DNA of 64,000 nt. Source: Betaproteobacteria bacterium. Its GTDB lineage: Bacteria > Pseudomonadota > Gammaproteobacteria > Burkholderiales > SG8-41. Position 1 is the stretch's first letter. Each line of letters opens with the position of its first letter. A model generated the notes under the pieces. The model ran no database searches, had not been told where the DNA came from, and worked only from the letters and a program-made list of their open reading frames with translations. The stretch lies in NCBI GenBank assembly GCA_016868035.1, contig VGID01000008.1, positions 30,216 through 94,215 on the forward strand, in the 5' to 3' direction. Position numbers and translations under genes: made by a program. Shown one piece after another: positions 8,785-18,194 of the stretch.

Positions 8785-10439
8785 GCTTCCTTGTCCGGGC
8801 GAAAACGGGTCTCGGGCTTGAGACCTTTCCGCCGGAGTTTCTCGCTCGCACGGCCGTTTTCGAGGTAGCGGCCCTCGACCGCGCGCCTCGCCGCCTCGTC
8901 CCAGTACGGCAGCCAGTCGCCGCCCGCGGGCGAGCCGAACCACGGCGACTGCGGGCGCAGTTTCGGCAGCCCCAGCTCCTCCCAGATTGTTCTGGCGCGT
9001 TCCATGTATTCGCGCTTCGGCAGCGCGAGCGGCGGCAGGTCCTCCTTGGCGGTCGCGTCGATGAGGAGCGTCGAGTCTTCCTCCTGTTCGTAGACGTCCT
9101 CCTGCTCGCGCTCCGGCCCGTGGCCGAGGCTGCGGTACGGCAACACCTGCAGGTCCTTTGCCGGGTTCGTGCGGAACGCGAGCGCCCAGAAGATTGCGTC
9201 GGAATTGTCGGGGTCGATGTCCTCGCTCACCGCGATGCAGATCTTGCCGCAGTCGGCCTTGAACGAGGTCGCGCCGTAGAGCGCGCGCCAGATCTCGGTG
9301 CGCGGCGCGCCCTTCTCGACCGTCACGATCGCGACGCGCCGCAGCGCGGTCATGCGCTCGTGCAGCGTGACGCGCTTCACCTCCCGGATCCCGAGCGTGT
9401 TCCTCAGGTGTGAGAGAAACATCGGCTCGTAGGAGACGCGCTTGATCGCGCTCGACTCGCTCGGCGTGACCTGGCTCAAGTAGGAGGCGACGATCGCGTT
9501 TGCGCGGTGCGTGATCGCGGTGACCCGCATCGGCATGTTGAATTCCTCGAGCGCGACGTGACCGTGCGATTCTCCGAACGGGCCCTCGGGTTCGAGATGC
9601 TCGGTGTCGATCAGCCCCTCGATCACGATCTCGGCCTCGGCCGGGACCAGCAGGTCCACGCTGCGCGCGCGCACGACGTTGATCGGCTCGCCGGCGACCG
9701 CGCCCGCGACGCCAACCTCATCCACGTCGAGAGGCAGCTTCATCGGCGCGACGAACGCGACGCACGGAGGGCAGCCGAGCACGATCGCGCACGGCATCGC
9801 TTTCTCCCCGCGCTTCTGGTATTTGAGGTAGTGCCGGTATCCTCCGGCGCCGCCGACGCGGGTCGCCATGCGCACCACGCAACGGTCCGGGGCTTTCAGC
9901 CCTGCGCGGTAAGTACCGTGGTTCTGGATGCCGGTTTCGGGGTCCTTCGTGATGACGTTGGTCGCGGTAAGCGTGGGCGCGCTGTCGAAACCGGGTGTGG
10001 AGATGGGTATCGGCAGCATGTCGAGGCCGTTGCCCTCGCCCTTGAGGGCATCACCCTCGATCACGACTTCCTGGCAGGGCGCCTCTTTGACGATACGCGG
10101 CGCGATCGGGTTGGCGATCGCATGGTCCCACTTCGGCTGGACCTGCTCGGCGCGCGCGCGCATGCCGATGCAGTAGATGACGCGGTTGCCCGCGAAGGCG
10201 CCGACCACCACCGGGAACCGGTACTTGCGCCCGCGCCCGTCCACGACGTTGGTGAAGAGGAACGCCTTCCTCTCGTGCTCCTCGACGCCGCCGACGTACT
10301 GCCAGCGCACCAGAGGATGGAGCTCGGCGTCCTTGTCGATCGGCCGGTCCACCACGAGCAGCAGCCCCTCCTTCCTGAGCGCCTCGAGGTGCTCGTGGAG
10401 GTCGGCGTAGCCGCGCTTGGGTGTCCCGGTATCGTTCAT
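8781..10439 (-). CDS. UbiD family (de)carboxylase
   Basis: 552 aa, within the 490-600 aa range of UbiD-like prenylated-FMN decarboxylases. It starts at the ATG at 10437-10439. The N-terminal region has DLHEHLEALRKEGLLLVV, and the middle holds IPISTPGFDSAPTLTATNVI and LGCPPCVAFVAPMKLPLDVDE. Next comes PEGPFGESHGHV, which contains a glutamate of the conserved E-R-E active-site set. UbiD enzymes reversibly decarboxylate aromatic or unsaturated acids using prFMN made by UbiX; no ubiX is in the window. It sits alone on the minus strand, divergent from a CMD-family protein, consistent with aromatic acid breakdown. The specific substrate is not deducible. Confidence 0.92.
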   Translation of the reverse strand: MNDTGTPKRGYADLHEHLEALRKEGLLLVVDRPIDKDAELHPLVRWQYVGGVEEHERKAFLFTNVVDGRGRKYRFPVVVGAFAGNRVIYCIGMRARAEQVQPKWDHAIANPIAPRIVKEAPCQEVVIEGDALKGEGNGLDMLPIPISTPGFDSAPTLTATNVITKDPETGIQNHGTYRAGLKAPDRCVVRMATRVGGAGGYRHYLKYQKRGEKAMPCAIVLGCPPCVAFVAPMKLPLDVDEVGVAGAVAGEPINVVRARSVDLLVPAEAEIVIEGLIDTEHLEPEGPFGESHGHVALEEFNMPMRVTAITHRANAIVASYLSQVTPSESSAIKRVSYEPMFLSHLRNTLGIREVKRVTLHERMTALRRVAIVTVEKGAPRTEIWRALYGATSFKADCGKICIAVSEDIDPDNSDAIFWALAFRTNPAKDLQVLPYRSLGHGPEREQEDVYEQEEDSTLLIDATAKEDLPPLALPKREYMERARTIWEELGLPKLRPQSPWFGSPAGGDWLPYWDEAARRAVEGRYLENGRASEKLRRKGLKPETRFRPDKEA

Positions 10440-10566
10440 CCCGCGTCATTCGGAGCGCGTGCATATGGTAGCAAATCGGGAGCGGCCACCCCGGCGGAGG
10501 ACGTAAAGGGACCTGCGGGGCGGCTACAATCTCCGCTCGCTCCCCATTCACGACAGGAGAAACACG

Positions 10567-10944
10567 ATGGACATACAGGAACTGCACGAGCACGGGCTGA
10601 AGCTGCGCAAGGAAATCTTCGGCAACGCAGTAGTCGAACAGAGGGAACGCGCGCTCGGAGAATTCGGCGCGCCGCTCCAGCACCTCATCAACGCATGGGC
10701 CTACGGCGAAGTCTGGAGCCGCCCCGGGCTCTCGCGCAGGGCGCGTAGCCTCGCGGTCATCGGAATCAACGCCGCGATCAACCGGCCGCAGGAGCTCAAG
10801 GTCCACGTGAAGGGCGCGCTCGCCAACGGCTGCTCGCGGGAGGAGATCCGGGAGGTGCTGCTGCTGGTCGCGGTGTACTGCGGCATCCCCGCTGCAAACG
10901 AGGCGCACCGTGTCGCGCTCGAAGCGCTTGACGATGTAAAATAA
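10567..10944 (+). CDS. Carboxymuconolactone decarboxylase family protein
   Basis: 125 aa, the size of PcaC-like single-domain CMD proteins. AGGAGA lies upstream of the ATG. The CMD fold signature is seen as KGALANGCSREEIREVLLLVAVYCG, followed by IPAANEAHRVALEAL. True PcaC removes CO2 from gamma-carboxymuconolactone in protocatechuate breakdown. Many homologues instead are peroxidase-like AhpD proteins with a CxxC pair, which is absent here, favouring the PcaC-like branch. It is followed 38 bp later by a class II aldolase on the same strand, probably one transcript, and is divergent from ubiD. Confidence 0.88.
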   Translation: MDIQELHEHGLKLRKEIFGNAVVEQRERALGEFGAPLQHLINAWAYGEVWSRPGLSRRARSLAVIGINAAINRPQELKVHVKGALANGCSREEIREVLLLVAVYCGIPAANEAHRVALEALDDVK

Positions 10945-10982
10945 GCGCTCCGATCGAGCGTGCTTCCCGCAAGGAGACCGAA

Positions 10983-11723
10983 ATGAACCAGCTCGCCGCG
11001 CCGCACATCGCGTACGAAACCCAGGTACTGGCGCTCAAGAAGCGCCTTGCCAAGGTTCATCGAATCATCACCGCGGGCGGACTCTGGCCGATCACCAAGG
11101 GGCACGTCAGCTGCCGTGTGCCCGGAACGAATCACATGCTGATCCTGGGCCACATCCATTCCGAGGGGCGCAGCCTCGCCGACACGGACGTCGACGACAT
11201 CGTAACGACCGATATCGAGGGCAATTTCATCGAGGGGCGCATCGAGGCGGTCGACGAGCGTTACGCGCACACCGAGGTGTACCGGGTGCGGCCGGATGTG
11301 CAGGCGGTGGTTCATGCCCACCCGACCATGGCAACGGCATTCGGCATCGCCGGCGTCAACATTTTGCCCGTAGGCAACCGCGGCGCCATCTTCGCGCCCC
11401 GGGTGCCAATCCTCGAGTTCGACAAGCAGATCGACACGCCGGAACGCGGAAAAATGGTCGCGCAGACGATCGGCCAGGGGTGCGCGGTCATCCTGAAAAA
11501 CCACGGCGTGGTGGTGACGTCGGACACCATCGAGAACGTGTGCATTTCCCTGTTCGCGCTCGAGGAAACGGCGCAGCTCCACTGGTACGCGGCACAGCTC
11601 GGAAAGGTCGAGCCGATCTCGAACGCCGAGGTGCGCAGCGTGATGACCGGCACGCGTTACGACGAGTTTTTCGGCCACGTGTGGGGCCACTACGAGGCGC
11701 TCGATCCCCGCGGTCGCGGTTGA
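10983..11723 (+). CDS. Class II aldolase/adducin family protein
   Basis: 246 aa with ribosome site AAGGAGA. The fold of L-fuculose-phosphate aldolase-like zinc enzymes is visible: ITKGHVSCRVPGTNHMLI near residues 39-56, the metal ligands in VVHAHPTMATAFG (near 107-119), NHGVVV (near 176) and a C-terminal LHWYAAQLGK. Family members catalyse retro-aldol cleavage or decarboxylation of hydroxy-acids. Linked to a CMD protein and UbiD, it may process a hydroxylated ring-derived acid. The substrate is not assigned. Confidence 0.9.
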   Translation: MNQLAAPHIAYETQVLALKKRLAKVHRIITAGGLWPITKGHVSCRVPGTNHMLILGHIHSEGRSLADTDVDDIVTTDIEGNFIEGRIEAVDERYAHTEVYRVRPDVQAVVHAHPTMATAFGIAGVNILPVGNRGAIFAPRVPILEFDKQIDTPERGKMVAQTIGQGCAVILKNHGVVVTSDTIENVCISLFALEETAQLHWYAAQLGKVEPISNAEVRSVMTGTRYDEFFGHVWGHYEALDPRGRG

Positions 11724-11791
11724 CGCGGAGCGCCGGTCGGAGTGCGCGCGTTCGGTACGGGCTCCCAAAAAAAGAGGTGGCCAGCGACCGC

Positions 11792-12490
11792 CTATTTTCG
11801 CCCCTTGCGCCGCTCCTTCGCCGCGCAAACCAGCCCCGCGCACTGGCCCTCGCCGCGGGACGCCGAATTGCACGGGCCGTTCTGCTCGGGCGCGGGCTCA
11901 TTCGCGAGACAGGTGAGCGCGCCCTTGATCCGGTTCCCCGCCATGCTGATCCGCATCCGGTTTCCGACGGCGATCACGCCTCCGTCCACGATGTTCGGGA
12001 AGTCGCCGACCTGGCACAGCCTCCTGTCGCCGATCGCGAACATGGCCTTCTCGTTCTCGGCTCCGGAGCCGATCACGGCGATCACTCCGCGAACATAGCT
12101 CGCGTCGCAGACGCCGCTTGCTTTCGCGAAGCGGGCGTTCCACACGATGAGGTTGCCGTCGATGTGGACCCGATGCTGGTAGCCGCCACCGGTTCCGGAC
12201 GGGATGTTCACCCGTAATCCCGCGGGTTCGCTTGCGATGAGGTCGCCGCGGATCTGGGCGGCCGCGACGTTGAGCACCGCGCCCTTTTCCATGTGCACCG
12301 AGCCGAGGACCTCGGCATTGATCAGGCACACCCGCTCGCCTGGACCGACCGTCACGTTGCCCTCGATCCGTCCCTCGATCACTTTGGGGTATTTCCGGCA
12401 CTCGAGGAGCTCGCCGCCCGCTCGCGCGTCGGAGACCACCAGCCACGCGAGGGCAAACAGGAGCAAGCCCGACCAACGACCATTTCCCAT
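11792..12490 (-). CDS. Secreted protein of unknown function, predicted repetitive beta fold
   Basis: 232 aa from the ATG at 12488-12490, chosen because GAGGAGG lies eight bases upstream; the frame is open a further 19 codons. A signal peptide is visible (about residues 1-25, LLLFALAWLVVSDARAGG). The mature part alternates short hydrophobic strands and turns (IEGNVTVGPGERVCLINAEV, LGSVHMEKGAVLNVAAAQIR, VHIDGNLIVWNARF), the look of a stacked beta-helix or bactofilin-like repeat. It has about seven cysteines, which could form disulfides in the periplasm. I do not recognise the family. It stands convergent with the aldolase gene. Confidence 0.75.
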   Translation of the reverse strand: MGNGRWSGLLLFALAWLVVSDARAGGELLECRKYPKVIEGRIEGNVTVGPGERVCLINAEVLGSVHMEKGAVLNVAAAQIRGDLIASEPAGLRVNIPSGTGGGYQHRVHIDGNLIVWNARFAKASGVCDASYVRGVIAVIGSGAENEKAMFAIGDRRLCQVGDFPNIVDGGVIAVGNRMRISMAGNRIKGALTCLANEPAPEQNGPCNSASRGEGQCAGLVCAAKERRKGRK

Positions 12491-12547
12491 GATCCCTCCT
12501 CGCGCAAATCGGAGAGCCGTGCCCCGTGCGGCCCGGTTCCGGTCCAT

Positions 12548-13120
12548 AGTGTAGTCCCGGCACTGGCGCTCTTACAGTGCGCGTTACATTCCGCTCCGCC
12601 ACGGCTTCGCCCCCCAGTCAGCGAGCGGCGCCGTGCCCTCCCCCGCTTCGCCACGGAGCAGGCCCCAGTGAGCGCCTGACTCCACCCGCGCTTTTCCGAA
12701 GCGGAATTCGCCCGCAGGCATGCCGCGGCGCGCGCGCTGCGAGATTACGTCGCCGGTTCAGTGCATGTGGTGTCGCGCGCGTCGGCGCTCTCCGTGCCTG
12801 TCGTCTGTCCGCTTTTCTCGTGAGGGCCGGCCGTGCGGCGCCGGACGGCGGCTTTGGCGCGCGTGCAACGCCATATGCAGACGGCATTGCGCGCACCGGC
12901 GCGACCAGACGCTTCATCGCGATACGACGCGTCTTCCGCGCAGCACCGGTCATCCGGTTTCGCACCTGGCGCGTTTATCGCTATAATGTGTCGATGCGTG
13001 CTGCTGCCGTTCAGGCACGGCCCCACACCGGATTGTGAAAAATCCGGCAGGTCTTCCTTCCCATGTGTCCGGATATCCAGCGCGCGCTGCTGAGTTGGAT
13101 ATTTTTTTCGGAACGATAAA
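12548..13120. other. Gene-free stretch of about 570 bp
   Basis: No supported gene was seen on either strand: the open frames are short, arginine-rich and overlap each other. The only clear element is a sigma70-like promoter near its right end, reported separately. No heptamer array is present, unlike most other gaps. Confidence 0.55.
12959..12987 (+). promoter_or_regulatory. Probable sigma70 promoter for the glucan phosphorylase
   Basis: A perfect -10 box TATAAT lies at 12982-12987, with a weak -35 TTCGCA at 12959-12964 and a 17-bp spacer. It points to the gene starting at 13121, which implies a leader of roughly 125 bases. Confidence 0.55.
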
Positions 13121-14809
13121 TTGATCACCCCCTTCGTCACCCGGCCGCGCATCGCCTATTTTTCGATGGAGATCGCGCTCGAGGCCGAGGTGCCCACGTA
13201 CAGCGGCGGCCTCGGGGTGCTGGCCGGCGACACGCTGCGCTCGGCGGCGGACTTGAACCTGCCGCTCGTCGGAATCACGCTCGCGCACCGCAACGGTTAC
13301 TTCCGGCAGGAGATCGATCCCGCCGGACGGCAGATCGAGCACGGCGACGCCTGGGATCCGCGCGACCATACGGGGCCGCTCGAGGCCAAGGTCGCGGTCA
13401 GCATCGCCGACCGCAGGGTGTGGGTCGGCGGCTGGCTCTACCCCGTGAAAGGCGAGTCGGGCGCCGTGGTGCCGGTGATCCTGCTCGACACCGATCTGCC
13501 GGAGAACGACCCGGAGGACCGCGCGATCACCAACGACCTCTACGGCGGAGACCGGGCCTACCGCCTCAGGCAGGAGATCGTGCTCGGCGTGGGCGGCGTG
13601 CGCATGCTGCTCGCACTGGGCTTCGAGTTGCGCCAGTACCACATGAACGAGGGGCACTCCGCGCTGCTCGCGCTGGAGCTGATGCGGCGCTTTCGCTTCG
13701 CCGGGCGCAGGCACCAGGACCAGGGCGCGTACAACCTCCCGCGGGTGCGCTCGCTGTGCAGCTTCACCACGCACACGCCGGTGGATGCGGGGCACGACCA
13801 GTTCGAGTGGCCGCTCGTGGACGAGCTGCTCACCGATTACGTCGAGCGCGAGGAGCTCATGAAGCTCGCGGGCACCGAGCGGCTCAACATGACGCGGCTC
13901 GCGCTGAATCTCAGCGGATACGTGAACGGCGTGGCGCGCAAGCACGCGGAAGTGTCGGAGCGGATGTTCCCCGGCTACGAGGTGCGCGCGGTGACCAACG
14001 GCGTGCATCCGCGCACGTGGACCGCGCCGAGCCTCGCCCAGCTCTACGACTACCACATACCGGGCTGGCATAACGAACCGGTGCTGCTGATGCGCGCGGA
14101 CCATATCCCGGATGCGGACATCTGGCAGGCGCACGTCGCGGCGAAGGCGCAGCTCGTCGAGCGCGTGCACGCACGCTGCGGCGTGTGGCTCGACCGGGAT
14201 CTGCCCGTCATCGGATTCGCGCGCCGCATGACCGCATACAAGCGGCCTGAGCTGCTCTTCTCCAACATCGAGCGCCTGCGTGCGATCGCGCGGCGCTATC
14301 CTTTCCAGCTCGTGCTCGCGGGCAAAGCGCACCGGCACGACCACGCCGGCAGAAAACTCATCGAGGAGCTGCACGGCTACATGCGTTCCCTCGACGGCGC
14401 GATGCGCGCCGTTTTCGTGCCGGACTACGACATGGCGGTCGCGCTCGATCTCGTCGCGGGCTCGGACATCTGGCTCAATACCCCGCAGCGTCCGCTGGAG
14501 GCTTCGGGCACGAGCGGCATGAAAGCCGCGTTCAACGGCGTGCCGCAGCTCTCGGTGCTGGACGGCTGGTGGATCGAGGGCTGCATCGAAGGCGTCACGG
14601 GCTGGGCGATCGGCGGGGACACCGTGGCCGAGAACGGCGGCGACGCCGATCATCTCTACGGCAAGCTCGAGGAAGTGGTGCTGCCGCTGTGGCACGGCGA
14701 GCGCGCGAAATGGGTCTCGGTGATGAAGGGCGCCATCGCCAAGAACGGCTCCTACTTCAACAGCCACCGCATGCTGCGCGCCTACGCGATCGAGGCCTAT
14801 CTGCACTGA
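13121..14809 (+). CDS. glgP: Alpha-glucan phosphorylase, short form
   Basis: 562 aa, the short glucan phosphorylase type (GT35-like, TIGR02094), smaller than the roughly 800-aa E. coli GlgP. The start is taken as TTG at 13121 because family proteins begin just before RIAYFSMEIALEAEVPTYSG; no good ribosome site is visible. The C-terminal EASGTSGMKAAFNGVP contains the lysine expected to bind pyridoxal phosphate, and VAGSDIWLNTPQRPLEASG precedes it. It should phosphorolyse glycogen or maltodextrin to glucose 1-phosphate. Downstream on the opposite strand are phosphoketolase and transaldolase, suggesting a stored-carbon breakdown block. Confidence 0.9.
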   Translation: MITPFVTRPRIAYFSMEIALEAEVPTYSGGLGVLAGDTLRSAADLNLPLVGITLAHRNGYFRQEIDPAGRQIEHGDAWDPRDHTGPLEAKVAVSIADRRVWVGGWLYPVKGESGAVVPVILLDTDLPENDPEDRAITNDLYGGDRAYRLRQEIVLGVGGVRMLLALGFELRQYHMNEGHSALLALELMRRFRFAGRRHQDQGAYNLPRVRSLCSFTTHTPVDAGHDQFEWPLVDELLTDYVEREELMKLAGTERLNMTRLALNLSGYVNGVARKHAEVSERMFPGYEVRAVTNGVHPRTWTAPSLAQLYDYHIPGWHNEPVLLMRADHIPDADIWQAHVAAKAQLVERVHARCGVWLDRDLPVIGFARRMTAYKRPELLFSNIERLRAIARRYPFQLVLAGKAHRHDHAGRKLIEELHGYMRSLDGAMRAVFVPDYDMAVALDLVAGSDIWLNTPQRPLEASGTSGMKAAFNGVPQLSVLDGWWIEGCIEGVTGWAIGGDTVAENGGDADHLYGKLEEVVLPLWHGERAKWVSVMKGAIAKNGSYFNSHRMLRAYAIEAYLH

Positions 14810-14824
14810 GCACGGCCGCGCGGT

Positions 14825-15283
14825 TCATCGCGGCTCGAGCGTGTGGTACAGCCGCTCGGGCAGACGGCCGCGGATCTCCGCCGGCGTCAGCTTGGCAAGG
14901 TTCAAGTCAAGCTCGGCGGTGACGATGCGGCGCACCTCGGCGCCGAGCGCATCGCGCAGCAGCCCGAGGAACGCCGGCGGAGCAACGAGCACGATCCGCT
15001 CGATCTCGCCGCGGGCGGCCGCGCCCTGCAGCCGCTGCGCGACGCGCCGCGCGAAAGTGATTGCCTCCTGCTGGCGAGGGCCGACCTCGCGCTCCATCGC
15101 GTGGCGCCCGCGCCCCGAGCTGTCGAACGCGCGCCCCGGGAGGTCGGTCGTGAGCTCCTGCGCGCGCATCCGCCCCTCGGGATGGTCGAGCATTTCCACT
15201 TCCACGAGCGGCCCGGTCGGCGTGCTCGCCTCGAGCAGCCTCGCGCACGAGCTGTCTACAACGACTACCCAGGTTTTCGCCAC
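14825..15283 (-). CDS. Host attachment protein family (PF10116)
   Basis: 152 aa. The N-terminus WVVVVDSSCARLLEAS and the motif RQQEAITFARRVAQRL match the AtsE-like family described as required for attachment to host cells. The fold resembles the eRF1/Pelota-like domain, and the C-terminus has IVLVAPPAFLGLLRDALG. The biochemical role in free-living bacteria is unknown. In this window it is 72 bp from DUF1622 and near phosphoketolase on the same strand, which suggests a stress or metabolic rather than strictly host-related role. Confidence 0.87.
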   Translation of the reverse strand: MAKTWVVVVDSSCARLLEASTPTGPLVEVEMLDHPEGRMRAQELTTDLPGRAFDSSGRGRHAMEREVGPRQQEAITFARRVAQRLQGAAARGEIERIVLVAPPAFLGLLRDALGAEVRRIVTAELDLNLAKLTPAEIRGRLPERLYHTLEPR

Positions 15284-15355
15284 GACGTCCTCCTCGTTCT
15301 CGTCACATGAAATCGATTCGCCGCGGCGGCCGGGCGCCGCGAGACAGCGCGCTGT

Positions 15356-15715
15356 TCACGATCCCTCGTCGGCGCGCCGGGCTGCGCGCCGCCACGGCCA
15401 GCGACCCTCGATGTCGTAGCCCAATGTTACGCTGAGCAGCGCCCGGATCAGCACGATGACCGCGAGCACCGCCACGCTCTCGAGCGTGTGCGACACGGCA
15501 ACAGTGCGGATGATGTCGCCCGCGATCAGGAATTCGAGCCCGAGCAGGATCGTCTTGCCGATCGCGCGCCGGTAGTCGTCGTAGAGGGCGCCCGGGGCCC
15601 ACAGCCGCGGGATGAATCGCAGCGTCATCACGGCGCAGCCGATGAAGATGATCGCCACCCCGACCGCTTCCATCAGCCCGGCGGCGAGCCCGAAAAGATC
15701 CTTCATGCCGGTCAT
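15356..15715 (-). CDS. DUF1622 membrane protein
   Basis: 119 aa with three hydrophobic spans (about residues 12-32, 53-72 and 80-98). The conserved pattern LRFIPRLWAPGALYDDYRRAIGKTILLGLEFLIAGDIIRTV is typical of DUF1622. It is an inner-membrane protein of unknown function. It is placed between the attachment-family protein and phosphoketolase, all on the minus strand. Confidence 0.9.
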   Translation of the reverse strand: MTGMKDLFGLAAGLMEAVGVAIIFIGCAVMTLRFIPRLWAPGALYDDYRRAIGKTILLGLEFLIAGDIIRTVAVSHTLESVAVLAVIVLIRALLSVTLGYDIEGRWPWRRAARRADEGS

Positions 15716-15745
15716 TTGTTTCCCTCCCCTTCGCTTCTGAACGAA

Positions 15746-18135
15746 TCAGTACGGCCACTTCCAGTCGCGGATCTCCGGCATGTCCTCGCCGTGCGTCTCG
15801 ATGTACTGGCGGTGATCGGTCAGGCGGTCGCGCAGCTTCTGCACGACGTGGGCCGCGCGCTCGGCGAGCCCCGGCACGCGCCGGATCACGTCCTGCGCGA
15901 GATGGAAGCGATCGAGATCGTTCAACACCGTCATGTCGAAAGGCGTGGTGGTGGTGCCCTCCTCCTTGTAGCCGCGCACGTGCAGGTTCCGGTGGTTGGT
16001 GCGGCGGTAGGTGAGCCGGTGGATGAGCCAGGGGTAGCCGTGATACGCGAAGATGATCGGCTTGTCCGTGGTGAAGAGCGCATCGAAATCGGGGTCGGGG
16101 AGCCCGTGCGGGTGCTCCTCGGCGGGCTGCAGCGTCATGAGGTCCACCACGTTCACCACGCGGATGCGCAGTTGCGGCAGGGTCTGGCGCAGCAGATCCA
16201 CCGCCGCGAGCGTCTCGAGCGTGGGAACGTCTCCCGCGCACGCCATGACGACGTCGGGCTCGCGTCCCTCGTCGGTGCTCGCCCAGTCCCAGATGCCGAT
16301 GCCGCCGGCGACGTGCCGCACCGCGCCCCGCATGTCGAGATACTGCAGCGCCGGCTGCTTGCCGGCGACGATGACGTTGACGAAGTTGCGGCTGCGCAGG
16401 CAGCGCTCCGTGACGGCCAGCAGCGTGTTCGCATCCGGCGGCAGGTAGACACGGATGATGTCGGCCTTCTTGTTCACCACGTGGTCGATGAAGCCCGGGT
16501 CCTGGTGCGAGAAACCGTTGTGGTCCTGGCGCCACACGTGCGAGGTGAGCAGGTAGTTGAGGGAGGCGATCGGGCGGCGCCACGGAATCTCCTTCGACGT
16601 GACCTTCAGCCACTTCGCGTGCTGGTTGAACATGGAATCGACGATGTGGTGAAGGCCTCGTAGCACGAGAACAGCCCGTGCCGGCCCGTGAGCAGGTAGC
16701 CTTCGAGCCAGCCCTGGCAGGTGTGCTCGGAGAGGATCTCCATCACGCGCCCGTCGGGCGCGAGGTGCTCGTCGTAGGGGAGCAAGCTGCCCATCCAGGT
16801 GCGGGCAGTCACATCGAAGAACGCGCCCAGCCGGTTCGAGGCCGTCTCGTCCGGCCCGAACGCGCGGAAATTGCGGTGCGCGGCATTGAGCTTCATCACG
16901 TCGCGCAGGTACTCGCCCATGACGCGCGTGGACTCCGCGACCGTCACCCCCGGCTTCGGCGCGGCCACTGCGTACTCGCGGTAGTCGGGCAGCCGCAGAT
17001 CCCGCAGCAGCAGCCCTCCGTTGGCGTGCGGGTTCGCGCTCATGCGGCGGTTGCCGCTCGGAGCAAGCATCGCGAGCGCGGGCTTGAGCGCGCCCCCGGG
17101 CTCGAACAGCTCCTCGGGGCGGTAGCTCTTCAGCCACTGCTCGAGCTGCTTCACGTGCGCGGGCTTGGCCGCGAGCTCGGCGAGCGGCACCTGGTGCGAG
17201 CGCCAGAAATCCTCGGTTTTCTTTCCGTCCACCTCCTTCGGCCCGGTCCAGCCCTTTGGCGTCGCAAGCACGATCATGGGCCAGCGCGGGCGCTCGGGCG
17301 CGCGCGACATACGGGCCTTCTGCTGGAACGAGCGGATGCGCTCGATCACGCGGTCGAGCGTCGCCGCCATGAGCTGGTGCATCGCATCGGGATCCGCGCC
17401 CTCGACAAAATGCGGCTCGTAGCCATAGCCCGCTATCAGGCTCTCGAGCTCCTCGCGCGGGATGCGCGCGAGCACGGCCGGGTTCGCGATCTTGTAGCCG
17501 TTGAGATGCAGGATCGGCAGCACCGCGCCGTCGGTGACGGGGTTCAGGAACTTGTTCGAGTGCCAGGCGGCCGCGAGCGGACCGGTCTCGGCCTCGCCGT
17601 CGCCCACCACGCAGGCGACGATGAGATCGGGGTTGTCGAACGCGGCGCCGAATGCGTGCGAGAGCGCATAACCCAGCTCCCCACCCTCGTGGATCGAGCC
17701 CGGCGTTTCGGGCGCAACGTGGCTTGGCACCCCGCCCGGGAACGAGAATTGCCGGAACAGCCGCTTCATGCCCTCTTCGTCCTGCGTCACGTTCGGGTAG
17801 AGCTCCGTGTAGGTGCCCTCGAGCCAGGCATTCGCCACCATCGCCGGCCCGCCGTGCCCGGGACCGCAGATGTAGATCATGTCCAGGTCCCGGTTGCGTA
17901 TCACGCGGTTCAGGTGCGCGTAGATGAAATTGAGCCCCGGGGTGGTGCCCCAGTGCCCGAGCAGCCGGGGTTTCACGTGCCCGAGCGCGAGCGGCTGCCT
18001 GAGCAGCGGGTTGTCGTAGAGGTAGATCTGGCCCACCGAGAGGTAATTCGCCGCGCGCCAGTAGGCATCGATGCGCGCAAGCTCCCCAGCCTCGAGCGGC
18101 TGCTGGAAGGGTTGCGTGAGCGCAGCTTCGTCCAT
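15746..18135 (-). CDS. xfp: Phosphoketolase, interrupted by a one-base frameshift
   Basis: From the ATG at 18133-18135 the reading frame encodes the N-terminal two thirds of a D-xylulose 5-phosphate/fructose 6-phosphate phosphoketolase: [36 protein letters not shown], and the ThDP motif [19 protein letters not shown]. At about 16648-16651 the frame breaks after FSCYEAF; the adjacent frame continues with [16 protein letters not shown] and runs to 15746. Restoring one base (TTCATCCAC expected, TTCACCAC seen) gives a normal protein of about 796 aa. Both halves are otherwise intact, so this is either a very recent mutation or a sequencing error. The enzyme splits sugar phosphates to acetyl phosphate plus an aldose phosphate. 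Transaldolase lies 59 bp upstream. Confidence 0.9.
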
Positions 18136-18194
18136 GCATTCTCTCGGAATCGAAAATGGTGCAGTGCGCGCCCGCGCCGCGGTAAATCGACGCT

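Noticed and set aside
12577..13038. Plus-strand ORF in the 570-bp gap before the glucan phosphorylase
   Set aside because: Low-complexity arginine/alanine-rich, several overlapping ORFs of the same kind on both strands, no ribosome site.
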